Assembly (NCBI GenBank): GCA_001871815.1
Contig: MNVP01000073.1
Location: forward strand, 1-8,747
DNA from: Candidatus Omnitrophica bacterium CG1_02_40_15
GTDB taxonomy: Bacteria > Omnitrophota > Gorgyraeia > Gorgyraeales > Gorgyraeaceae
DNA length: 8,747 nt
Reading direction: 5' to 3'
Shown: positions 1 to 4,764 of the stretch, piece by piece
Layout of the letters: each line of letters begins with the position of its first letter
Numbering within the stretch: the first letter of the stretch is position 1
Program-made: the position numbers and the translations under genes
The notes under the pieces: generated by a model
Seen by the model: only the letters and a program-made list of their open reading frames with translations
What the model was told of the DNA's origin: nothing
The model's database searches: none

Positions 1-111
1 CAAACTCCATTCCAATTTACCTTTCGGGCCTTCTACAAAAACCTTTCCAGAATCTATCTTTATTTTTACCTTATCCGGAATTTGTATTGGTTTTTTGCCG
101 ATTAATGACAT
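1..111 (-). CDS. rplF: Ribosomal protein L6 (uL6), N-terminal 37 residues only
   Basis: This is the beginning of 50S protein L6, which sits near the sarcin-ricin loop and the factor-binding site. It is cut by the window edge after 37 codons. The visible start has the family pattern: MSLIGKKPIQIP, then a run of alternating beta-strand residues, then VEGPKGKL. The ATG at 111 is the only sensible start and matches the usual MSRIGKKPI beginning. It follows rpsH at the normal place in the spc operon, but after a 179-base spacer occupied by a three-hairpin repeat. The sequence just upstream (GGGGCTCATTAAA before the ATG) has at best a weak purine-rich match to a Shine-Dalgarno site. The call is firm; the rest of the gene lies outside the window. 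Confidence 0.95.
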   Translation of the reverse strand, partial: MSLIGKKPIQIPDKVKIKIDSGKVFVEGPKGKLEWSL

Positions 112-112
112 T

Positions 113-293
113 TTAATGAGCCCCTACCGTTTTGATTCGCTTTGCGAATGCAAAACGAATCAGTAGGGGCGAATTAATCCCCCCTTCTTTCATTCTGAAA
201 GAATGAAGAGGGGATAAGTTCGGGCTTATGATTTACGTCGTCTTTCGGACTCCCTGCCTGACGGCAGGCAGGCGTAAATCATGTCCTCACTTA
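113..293 (-). repeat. Composite three-hairpin element, copy a (rpsH/rplF)
   Basis: This is the first of four related intergenic elements. On the coding (minus) strand it starts with TAAGTGAGG, whose TAA is the rpsH stop, and ends with GCTCATTAA two bases before the rplF ATG. Three stem-loops follow each other. Hairpin C (215-293) has arms ATGATTTACG/CGTAAATCAT with a smaller nested CTGCC..GGCAG hairpin. Hairpin B (178-214) has CCCC and TTCATTCT arms. Hairpin A (113-177) has GCCCCTAC/GTAGGGGC arms. Linkers GAATTAA and TAAGTTCGG match the other copies. Bases 231-293 are identical to 1211-1273. Confidence 0.85.
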
Positions 294-689
294 CCAAACG
301 TAACAGAGAACTTCTCCGCCTGCTTGCATTTCAGTCGCCTGCGTATCTGTCACAATGCCTCTGGACGTAGATAAAATAGCTATGCCCAGCCCTCCGAAAA
401 CTTTAGGAAGCCTGTCCTTTTTCACATAAACCCTGAGGCTCGGCTTAGATATTCTCGCAAGGCCTTTTATAACAGGTTCTTCGTTACTTGTAAACTTTAA
501 ATAAACCCTCAATGCGCCTTGCTTTTTATCATCTATAAATTTAAAGTCTTTTATAAATTTCTCTCTCTTTAATATATTTAATATATCTTCGGATATCTTA
601 GAAAATGGTATATCAACCTTTATTTTCCTTGCCCTGCTTCCGTTTCTGATTACTGTCAATGCGTTACTTATCGGGTCTGTTAAATTCAT
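291..689 (-). CDS. rpsH: Ribosomal protein S8 (uS8)
   Basis: This is a 132-residue 30S primary-binding protein that contacts helix 21 of 16S rRNA and in many bacteria represses its own operon. It has the family's N-terminal TDPISNALTVIRN segment, a central basic beta region, and the C-terminal signature STSRGIVTD followed by GGEVLCYVW. The length is typical. The ATG at 689 is preceded by a purine-rich GAGGGAG six bases away, a usable Shine-Dalgarno site. The gene ends with a TAA that is also the first three bases of a repeat element lying before rplF. The upstream junction with rpsN is filled by a related element. No S8-binding operator at the rplE junction could be recognised by eye. Confidence 0.97.
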   Translation of the reverse strand: MNLTDPISNALTVIRNGSRARKIKVDIPFSKISEDILNILKREKFIKDFKFIDDKKQGALRVYLKFTSNEEPVIKGLARISKPSLRVYVKKDRLPKVFGGLGIAILSTSRGIVTDTQATEMQAGGEVLCYVW

Positions 690-705
690 GTATTACTCCC
701 TCTTT

Positions 706-874
706 GAATGAGCACTTAACTTACGGAACGAACACAGTGAGTGAACGTAAGTTAATGTGCGAATTAATCCCGCCCTTTTAGCGATTTTCTCAGCTTGCTA
801 TTCAAAAGGGCGGGATAAGTTCGGACTTATCGTTTACGGAAACTACAAGTTTCCGTAAACGATGTCCTCACTTA
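706..874 (-). repeat. Composite three-hairpin element, copy b (rpsN/rpsH)
   Basis: This is the second copy. It begins with the rpsN stop TAA as TAAGTGAGG. Hairpin C has a perfect 16-bp stem (829-844 with 848-863) closed by outer GGAC/GTCC. Hairpin B is TCCCGCCCTTTT (768-779) pairing with 804-815 around a 24-base loop. Hairpin A pairs TTAACTTACG (716-725) with 746-755 and GCAC with GTGC outside. At the rpsH end the TTAAT foot is absent, and a normal Shine-Dalgarno region (GAGGGAG) follows instead. Arms differ from copy a, but the linkers are the same. Confidence 0.85.
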
Positions 875-1057
875 CCAACTAGCCTTTGTCACGCCCGGTA
901 TGTCTCCGGCCGACGCCATTTCTCTGAAGCATAAACGGCAAATCTGGAATTTTCTAGAATATGCGCGCGGCCTACCGCACAATTTGCATCTATTGTATTT
1001 TCTTACCTTGAACTTAGGTTCCTTTTTTTGTTTTGCTATCAAACATTCTTTTGCCAT
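872..1057 (-). CDS. rpsN: Ribosomal protein S14, zinc-binding type (uS14, type Z)
   Basis: This is a 61-residue 30S protein of the 3' head domain. It has the four zinc-ligand cysteines C24, C27, C40 and C43 in the CxxC...CxxC arrangement, and ends with GDIPGVTKASW as expected for the short zinc-containing form (often named rpsZ or rpsN1). The reading frame stays open upstream to 1108, but only the ATG at 1057 gives the family start MAKEC and the standard 61-residue length. No Shine-Dalgarno site lies in the 10 bases before this ATG. A strong AGGAGG (minus strand, 1127-1122) is displaced upstream by a perfect 16-bp hairpin. The TAA stop begins the next repeat element. Identity is secure; how its translation starts is the odd part. 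Confidence 0.97.
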   Translation of the reverse strand: MAKECLIAKQKKEPKFKVRKYNRCKLCGRPRAYSRKFQICRLCFREMASAGDIPGVTKASW

Positions 1058-1273
1058 TAATGAGCACTTGTCCCGCCCTTTTGATACGGTGTCTAAACCT
1101 ATATCCAAAAGGGCGGGACAACCTCCTTTTAGTTACTTCTATTTTTGTGCGAATTAACCCCCCTTTCTTTCATTCTGAAAGAATGAAAGGGGGATAAGTC
1201 CGGACTTATAATTTACGTCGTCTTTCGGACTCCCTGCCTGACGGCAGGCAGGCGTAAATCATGTCCTCACTTA
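1057..1273 (-). repeat. Composite three-hairpin element, copy c (rplE/rpsN)
   Basis: This is the third and longest copy. It starts with the rplE stop TAA and ends overlapping the rpsN ATG (GTGCTCATTA then ATG). Hairpin C (1195-1273) is nearly identical to copy a. Hairpin B (1158-1193) also resembles copy a, with CTTTCATTCT/AGAATGAAAG arms. Unit A (1057-1157) differs. It holds a perfect 16-bp stem (1068-1083 with 1106-1121) and, next to it, the only strong Shine-Dalgarno sequence of the junction. Confidence 0.85.
1122..1127 (-). promoter_or_regulatory. Displaced Shine-Dalgarno site for rpsN
   Basis: AGGAGG on the minus strand lies 64 bases from the rpsN ATG. It directly touches the foot of a perfect 16-bp stem (1068-1083 with 1106-1121). 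If the stem forms, only the 10 bases at 1058-1067 separate it from the start codon. No other Shine-Dalgarno candidate lies close to the start. That it is the functional site is my inference. Confidence 0.65.
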
Positions 1274-1822
1274 TTTCTCCTTGTTCGCAAACGGCATGCC
1301 AAACAACTTCAGCAATTCATGCGATTCTTCTTTAGACCTTGATTTTATATTCATTATAATATCCATGCCCTGTATCTTCTGAACCTTATCAACGTCTATC
1401 TCAGGAAATATTGACACTTCCTTTATCCCGATAGAATAATTGCCTTTCTCGTCAAAAGAATCAGGAGATGTGCCTCTGAAATCCCTGATTCTCGGCAAAG
1501 CCATATTTAAAAACCTGTCCAGGAACTCATACAGCCTGTTTCCTCTTAATGTAACCTTGCAGCCTATAGGAAGGCCTTTTCTTATTTTAAAGTTTGCTAT
1601 CGCCTTCTTTGCCCTTGTTATAACAGGTTTTTGTCCAGCGATAGCCGCCATATCTGCCATTCCTTGTTCAACAAACTTTATATCCTGGCTGCCTGATCCT
1701 ATCCCCATATTTAGAACTATCTTCTGAAACATGGGGGCCTGCATAGCGTTCTTATAACCAAACTTTTTGGATAATGCTGGAACTATTGTTTTTCTGTATT
1801 GTTCTAATAATCTAGGGGTCAT
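1271..1822 (-). CDS. rplE: Ribosomal protein L5 (uL5)
   Basis: This is a 183-residue 50S protein that binds 5S rRNA in the central protuberance and contacts P-site tRNA. The signatures run in order: MTPRLLEQYRKTIVPAL at the N-terminus, then QKIVLNMGIGSG near residue 35, the AGQKPVITRAKKAIANFKIR basic loop, TLRGNRLYEFLDRF, PRIRDFRG, NYSIGIKE, and IFPEIDVDK. The length is normal. The ATG at 1822 follows a heptad-repeat palindrome directly (ACTGAAAT then ATG), with no clear Shine-Dalgarno sequence. The TAA stop forms the first bases of the composite element ahead of rpsN. Confidence 0.97.
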   Translation of the reverse strand: MTPRLLEQYRKTIVPALSKKFGYKNAMQAPMFQKIVLNMGIGSGSQDIKFVEQGMADMAAIAGQKPVITRAKKAIANFKIRKGLPIGCKVTLRGNRLYEFLDRFLNMALPRIRDFRGTSPDSFDEKGNYSIGIKEVSIFPEIDVDKVQKIQGMDIIMNIKSRSKEESHELLKLFGMPFANKEK

Positions 1823-1889
1823 ATTTCAGTTTTAAGCTGTAAGTTATAAACTTTAAGCTTAAAACTTACAGCTTACGGCTTATAGCTCT
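1823..1889 (-). repeat. Heptad-unit palindrome (rplX/rplE)
   Basis: The whole 67-base gap is built from 7-base units on the minus strand (AGCTATA, AGCCGTA, AGCTGTA, AGTTTTA and variants) that run into their complements. The longest perfect arms are AAGCTGTAAGTT (1834-1845) and AACTTACAGCTT (1863-1874). The gap has no Shine-Dalgarno site. The same unit type fills the rplC/rplD gap. Confidence 0.85.
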
Positions 1890-2204
1890 TTATATAATTT
1901 CTTTACATTTCTTACAAATTCTTACTTTTGTCCCGTCTGAAAGTTTGTTAAAGCCAATCCTCGTAGGCCTGGAACATTTCTGGCATATGATCATTAAATT
2001 CGAAACGTTTATAGGGCTTTCTTTATGCACAATGCCGCCTTGCTGCTGGTCACTAGCTTGCCTGCGGCTGTGTTTCTTGACCATATTAATACCTTGAACG
2101 AGCGCTTTCATTTTTTTTGGGAAAACAGTGAGCACTTTTCCGGTTTTACCATTATCCCGGCCTACTAATATTTTCACTATGTCGTTCTTCTTTATATTTG
2201 CCAT
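1890..2204 (-). CDS. rplX: Ribosomal protein L24 (uL24)
   Basis: This is a 104-residue 50S assembly-initiator protein that binds 23S rRNA near its 5' end and lies by the exit tunnel. It has a KOW motif early on (GRDNGKTGKVLTVFPKK, residues 15-31), then VKKHSRRQ, then GGIVHKESPINVSNL. The C-terminal part has cysteines at 74, 77, 97 and 100 in a CxxC/CxxC arrangement, as in many L24 proteins that may bind zinc. The start lies only 8 bases after the rplN stop, with an AGGTG Shine-Dalgarno sequence 5 bases before the ATG. This is one of the few compact, classically coupled junctions in the window. Confidence 0.97.
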   Translation of the reverse strand: MANIKKNDIVKILVGRDNGKTGKVLTVFPKKMKALVQGINMVKKHSRRQASDQQQGGIVHKESPINVSNLMIICQKCSRPTRIGFNKLSDGTKVRICKKCKEII

Positions 2205-2212
2205 GTTAACAC

Positions 2213-2581
2213 CTATATTACCTCAGGAGCTAAAGATATTATTTTCATAAAATTTTTATCTCTCAGCTCCCTTGCAACAGGCCCAAAAATCCTGGTACCT
2301 CTAGGGTTAAGCTGCGCGTCTATTATAACTATTGCATTAGAATCAAATCTTAGATATGAACCGTCAGGCCTCCTGAGAGAATTAACGCTTCTCACTATAA
2401 CCGCCCTAACAACCTCGCCTGCTTTTACTATTCCATCAGGAGATGCTTCCTTTATATTAGCCGTTATTATGTCTCCTACTTCTGCAAGCATTCTACCTTG
2501 CCTGCCTATTACACCGATACATGAAGCTTTTTTTGCCCCTGTATTATCCACTACATCCAATATTGTCCGCATCCGAATCAT
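2213..2581 (-). CDS. rplN: Ribosomal protein L14 (uL14)
   Basis: This is a 122-residue 50S protein at the subunit interface, part of bridges to 16S rRNA and the docking site of the silencing factor RsfS. It matches the family start to end: MIRMRTILDVVDNTGAKKA, then VKAGEVVRAVIVR, then FDSNAIVIID, then GTRIFGPVARELR and a terminal LAPEVI. It has the usual length. The ATG at 2581 overlaps the TGA of rpsQ by four bases (ATGA), which suggests translational coupling. It is the first gene of the classical spc group, but nothing resembling a separate spc promoter is visible, since the rpsQ/rplN overlap leaves no spacer. Confidence 0.98.
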   Translation of the reverse strand: MIRMRTILDVVDNTGAKKASCIGVIGRQGRMLAEVGDIITANIKEASPDGIVKAGEVVRAVIVRSVNSLRRPDGSYLRFDSNAIVIIDAQLNPRGTRIFGPVARELRDKNFMKIISLAPEVI

Positions 2582-2826
2582 TTTAATACCTCAATCAGCC
2601 GCCATCTCTTATTCTTCGACAGCGGCCTTGTCTCTTCAATGCTTACCTTATCCCCAACCTTTGCTTCTTTTTTTTCATCGTGCGCCATAACCTTGGTGGA
2701 TTTAGCCATAATGCGGTTGTAAACAGGGTGTTTCGCGGATCTGTCTATTCTGACCACTATAGTTTTCTCCATAGAATCGCTCACAACTATCCCAACCTTA
2801 TGTTTGCGCTTTGATCTAGCTTCCAT
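2578..2826 (-). CDS. rpsQ: Ribosomal protein S17 (uS17)
   Basis: This is an 82-residue 30S primary-binding protein of the body, with an OB fold. It shows KHKVGIVVSDSMEKTIVV, then KHPVYNRIMAKSTKVMAHDE, then VGDKVSIEETRPLSKNKRWRL, which are the family landmarks. An in-frame TTG occurs at 2832, but a GAGAGG purine run lies only 3 bases from it and 9 from the ATG at 2826. I therefore chose the ATG, giving MEARSKRKHKVG. The 45-base spacer from rpmC holds a GTAGGGACA hairpin. The gene ends in a TGA inside the rplN start overlap. Confidence 0.96.
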   Translation of the reverse strand: MEARSKRKHKVGIVVSDSMEKTIVVRIDRSAKHPVYNRIMAKSTKVMAHDEKKEAKVGDKVSIEETRPLSKNKRWRLIEVLK

Positions 2827-2846
2827 AATCAATGGCCTCTCATTAT

Positions 2847-2875
2847 GTAGGGACAGGGCATTGTCTTGTCCCTAC
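2847..2875 (-). repeat. GTAGGGACA hairpin (rpmC/rpsQ)
   Basis: Arms GTAGGGACA (2847-2855) and TGTCCCTAC (2867-2875) enclose an 11-base loop. The rpmC stop TAG lies within the arm (2872-2874). The arm resembles the palindrome at 3074-3101 and the hairpin-A arm of composite copy a. Confidence 0.88.
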
Positions 2876-3060
2876 TTCATTTCACGCAACACCGTCATTA
2901 TCCTTGCAATATCACGCCTTGCCTTTTTTATATTGCTTGGTTTTTCTATACGGCCGGTCTCTTTTTGCGAAATCATTTCAAAAAGAGATTTCTTAAGAGC
3001 TGCTATTTTATCTTCCAATTCCTGCCTTGATAAACTTCTTAAGTCAGATACATTTAACAT
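2872..3060 (-). CDS. rpmC: Ribosomal protein L29 (uL29)
   Basis: This is a 62-residue, all-helical 50S protein located by the tunnel exit, near L23 and the docking sites for trigger factor and SRP. The sequence reads as two helices: LRSLSRQELEDKIAALKKSL and, after KETGRIEKPSNIKKARR, DIARIMTVLRE. This is the expected hairpin with the family's conserved basic turn. The ATG at 3060 starts MLNVSDLR. No good Shine-Dalgarno site is seen in the 15 bases before it (ACAAAAAGATAAACA). Its TAG stop lies inside the arm of a GTAGGGACA hairpin, and the gene before it is separated by a perfect 28-bp palindrome. Confidence 0.95.
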   Translation of the reverse strand: MLNVSDLRSLSRQELEDKIAALKKSLFEMISQKETGRIEKPSNIKKARRDIARIMTVLREMK

Positions 3061-3073
3061 TGTTTATCTTTTT

Positions 3074-3101
3074 GTAGGGAACGGCCGCGGCCGTTCCCTA
3101 C
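3074..3101 (-). repeat. Perfect 28-bp palindrome (rplP/rpmC)
   Basis: GTAGGGAACGGCCG is followed at once by its complement with no loop. It lies one base after the rplP TAG and 13 bases before the rpmC ATG. The GTAGGG foot is shared with the next junction. No U-run follows on the coding strand. Confidence 0.92.
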
Positions 3102-3102
3102 T

Positions 3103-3519
3103 CTATGTATGTTTTTTTCTTGTAACAAACCTTGTCCTGAGCGGTATCTTAGACGCTGCAAACCTCATTGATTCCTTCGCTATTTCTTCAGCAACGCCGC
3201 CCAGTTCAAAAATCATTCTTCCTCTTTTAACCAGGCTAACCCAATGTAAAGGCATTCCCTTGCCTTTTCCCATTCTTGTTTCAGCTGGTTTCTTAGTAAC
3301 TGATTTATCCGGGAAAGCCCTTATCCAGAGCTTTCCTGCGCCCTTTAAGCTTCTCATCACGCAAACTCTGCACGCTTCTATCTGAATATTTGTAAGCCAT
3401 CCATTATCCAGCGCCTGTAAACCATATTCACCGAAAGAAATATCAGAACCTTTAAAAGAAATTCCCTTGCGCCTTCCTCTCTGATATTTTCTAAATTTTA
3501 CCCTTTTGGGCATTAACAT
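3103..3519 (-). CDS. rplP: Ribosomal protein L16 (uL16)
   Basis: This is a 138-residue 50S protein near the A site and peptidyl-transferase centre. It has MLMPKRVKFRKYQRGRRKG, then FGEYGLQALDNGWLTNIQIEA, then RSLKGAGKLWIRAFPDK, GKGKGMPLHWVSLVKRGR and LRTRFVTRK, all typical. The frame extends to a GTG at 3531, but that GTG lies inside the Shine-Dalgarno sequence AGAGGTGA. The ATG at 3519 gives the universal MLxPKR start with 8 bases of spacing from GGTGA. The Shine-Dalgarno sequence belongs to a repeat that recurs upstream of rplW, so this gene's initiation region seems to be part of a mobile or spreading repeat. Confidence 0.97.
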   Translation of the reverse strand: MLMPKRVKFRKYQRGRRKGISFKGSDISFGEYGLQALDNGWLTNIQIEACRVCVMRSLKGAGKLWIRAFPDKSVTKKPAETRMGKGKGMPLHWVSLVKRGRMIFELGGVAEEIAKESMRFAASKIPLRTRFVTRKKHT

Positions 3520-3520
3520 A

Positions 3521-3585
3521 TGTATTGTCACCTCTGAATTTTGTCCGCCACAGAACTTTGGCGGGCAAAATTGGCTAAGGAATTA
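3521..3585 (-). repeat. AATTTTG/CCGCC palindrome with RBS, copy 1 (rpsC/rplP)
   Basis: A 36-bp near-perfect palindrome (3537-3572) has arms AATTTTGYCCGCCA. It is flanked on the rpsC side by TTAATTCCTTAGCC, which supplies the rpsC stop, and on the rplP side by TTCAGAGGTGACAATACAT, which supplies the rplP Shine-Dalgarno site. Flanks and palindrome match the copy at 6637-6699. The central bases are in the opposite orientation in the other copy. Confidence 0.85.
3528..3532 (-). promoter_or_regulatory. Shine-Dalgarno site of rplP
   Basis: GGTGA within AGAGGTGA lies 8 bases before the ATG at 3519. It decides against the in-frame GTG at 3531, which lies inside this motif. It belongs to the conserved flank of the palindromic repeat. 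Confidence 0.8.
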
Positions 3586-4279
3586 ATGTTTCGCTGCTGC
3601 TAGCTGCTTCTTTTGCCCCGGGAGGGGCTAAAAATGCCTTTTGCTTTTTCTTTACAAGCACCTCGCCAAGACATATCCACACTTTAACGCCTATCAAGCC
3701 ATATACGGTATGCGCTTCGCTGAATCCATAATCTATATCTGCCTTTATGGTCTGTAAAGGCACTTTGCCTTCCATGTATTTTTCTGCCCTTGCTATTTCA
3801 GCTCCGTCCAGCCTGCCTGCGCAACGGATCTTTATTCCCTGAGCTCCTGTTGTCATAGCCTGCTGCATAGCTTTTTTCATCGCTCTCCTGAATCCTATCC
3901 TTTTTTCCAACTGGAACGCAATATTTTCCGCTACAAGCTGAGCGCAGATAGCAGGTTCTTTTACTTCCTTTATGTCGATTTGCAATTCCTTATCAACTAT
4001 CTCCTTAAGATCATCCCTGAGCCTGTCTATCTCAGCGCCTTTTCTTCCTATTATTACGCCAGGCCTACCGCTATGTATTATTATCCTGACTCTGTTAGAA
4101 GTTCTTTCTATCTCTATCTTAGAAACAGCTGCCTGCATTAAATTCTTTTTTATATGTTTTCTTATCTTAGCGTCCTCTACAAGAAGCCTGCCAAAATCCT
4201 TGTTCTTCGCAAACCACCTGGAATTCCAATCTCTTATATAACCTAATCTAAAACTATATGGATGTACTTTCTGTCCCAA
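3575..4279 (-). CDS. rpsC: Ribosomal protein S3 (uS3)
   Basis: This is a 234-residue 30S head protein that lines the mRNA entry channel and helps unwind mRNA. It has the start GQKVHPYSFRLGYIRDWNSRW, a type II KH domain with IIGRKG at residues 76-81, and the C-terminal S3 domain with GAQGIKIRCAGRL and LGEVLVKK. The start codon is TTG at 4279, supported by the invariant GQKVHP that follows and by AAGGAG 8 bases upstream inside the end of rplV (2-base gap between genes). The C-terminal tail after about residue 215 is not conserved. Its last residues (TLIP and stop) are read from the flank of a repeat element. Confidence 0.97.
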   Translation of the reverse strand: MGQKVHPYSFRLGYIRDWNSRWFAKNKDFGRLLVEDAKIRKHIKKNLMQAAVSKIEIERTSNRVRIIIHSGRPGVIIGRKGAEIDRLRDDLKEIVDKELQIDIKEVKEPAICAQLVAENIAFQLEKRIGFRRAMKKAMQQAMTTGAQGIKIRCAGRLDGAEIARAEKYMEGKVPLQTIKADIDYGFSEAHTVYGLIGVKVWICLGEVLVKKKQKAFLAPPGAKEAASSSETLIP

Positions 4280-4281
4280 GG

Positions 4282-4764
4282 TTAATTCTCCTTCTTTTTG
4301 TTTTCTTTTTTCGCCTTATGGTCTTTAGTCTGCGCTTTTTGGTCTGCGGTTTTTGATTCGCGATCTTCGACCTTTACTTTTTTAATCTTTCCTGCTTTCT
4401 CCGTCTCTATGGCAGCCTTTTTTTCATGAACCTTAATCTTATCCAGTTCAAGTATAATATGCGTTGTCCTGTGCAAAATTTCTGTAGCGCGGCCCATTGA
4501 AGCAGCCCTGAATCTTTTAATCAAAGGCCCCTGGTCTGCCTTAATAAGAGAAATATACAGGCTTGACGCGGGTACATGAAAACGTTTATCTGCGCTATCC
4601 ACAGCTGATTTTAATACCCTTTTTATATAGAGGCATGGCCTTTTGCTGAGATTATTTAAAAGCGCATCTGCTTTTACCGCGGGCATACCCCTTATCAGGT
4701 CCATAACCTTTCTCACTTTCCTTGTAGATATTCTTATGTATTTTGCGCTTGCCTTTGTTATCAT
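4282..4764 (-). CDS. rplV: Ribosomal protein L22 (uL22) with a long charged C-terminal tail
   Basis: This 50S protein's beta-hairpin lines the nascent-peptide exit tunnel. The core (residues 1 to about 113) is typical: AKYIRISTRKVRKVMDLIRG, KSAVDSADKRF, and RFRAASMGRATEILHRTTHI. After it comes an extra tail of about 46 residues made mostly of Lys, Glu, Asp and Gln (for example KTADQKAQTKDHKAKKE), making 160 residues where about 110-115 is usual. Such lysine-rich tails occur in some lineages and are probably disordered. The ATG at 4764 gives MITKASAKYIR; a further in-frame ATG pair upstream lies inside a hairpin. There is no Shine-Dalgarno sequence next to the start. A strong AGGAGG (4815-4810) is separated from it by a perfect hairpin. 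The tail's last codons include the rpsC Shine-Dalgarno site. Confidence 0.96.
   Translation of the reverse strand: MITKASAKYIRISTRKVRKVMDLIRGMPAVKADALLNNLSKRPCLYIKRVLKSAVDSADKRFHVPASSLYISLIKADQGPLIKRFRAASMGRATEILHRTTHIILELDKIKVHEKKAAIETEKAGKIKKVKVEDRESKTADQKAQTKDHKAKKENKKKEN
4288..4293 (-). promoter_or_regulatory. Shine-Dalgarno site of rpsC
   Basis: AAGGAG lies inside the last codons of rplV, 8 bases before the TTG start of rpsC. It supports the TTG start and suggests coupling of rplV and rpsC translation. Confidence 0.8.

Noticed and set aside
112..290. tRNA or other known RNA gene in the hairpin-rich gaps
   Set aside because: No cloverleaf with tRNA consensus loops or known riboswitch core was recognised; the structure is explained by the repeat family.
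872..1057. Truncated S14 because of its 61-residue length
   Set aside because: This is the normal length of the zinc-binding form, and all four cysteines are present.
2804..3385. Plus-strand open frame of 193 codons and other plus-strand frames
   Set aside because: They lie antisense to well-identified ribosomal genes and show no recognisable protein family, so they are shadows of the real genes.
3520..3531. GTG start of L16 at 3531
   Set aside because: The GTG lies inside the Shine-Dalgarno sequence itself, and MLMPKR at 3519 matches the family start.
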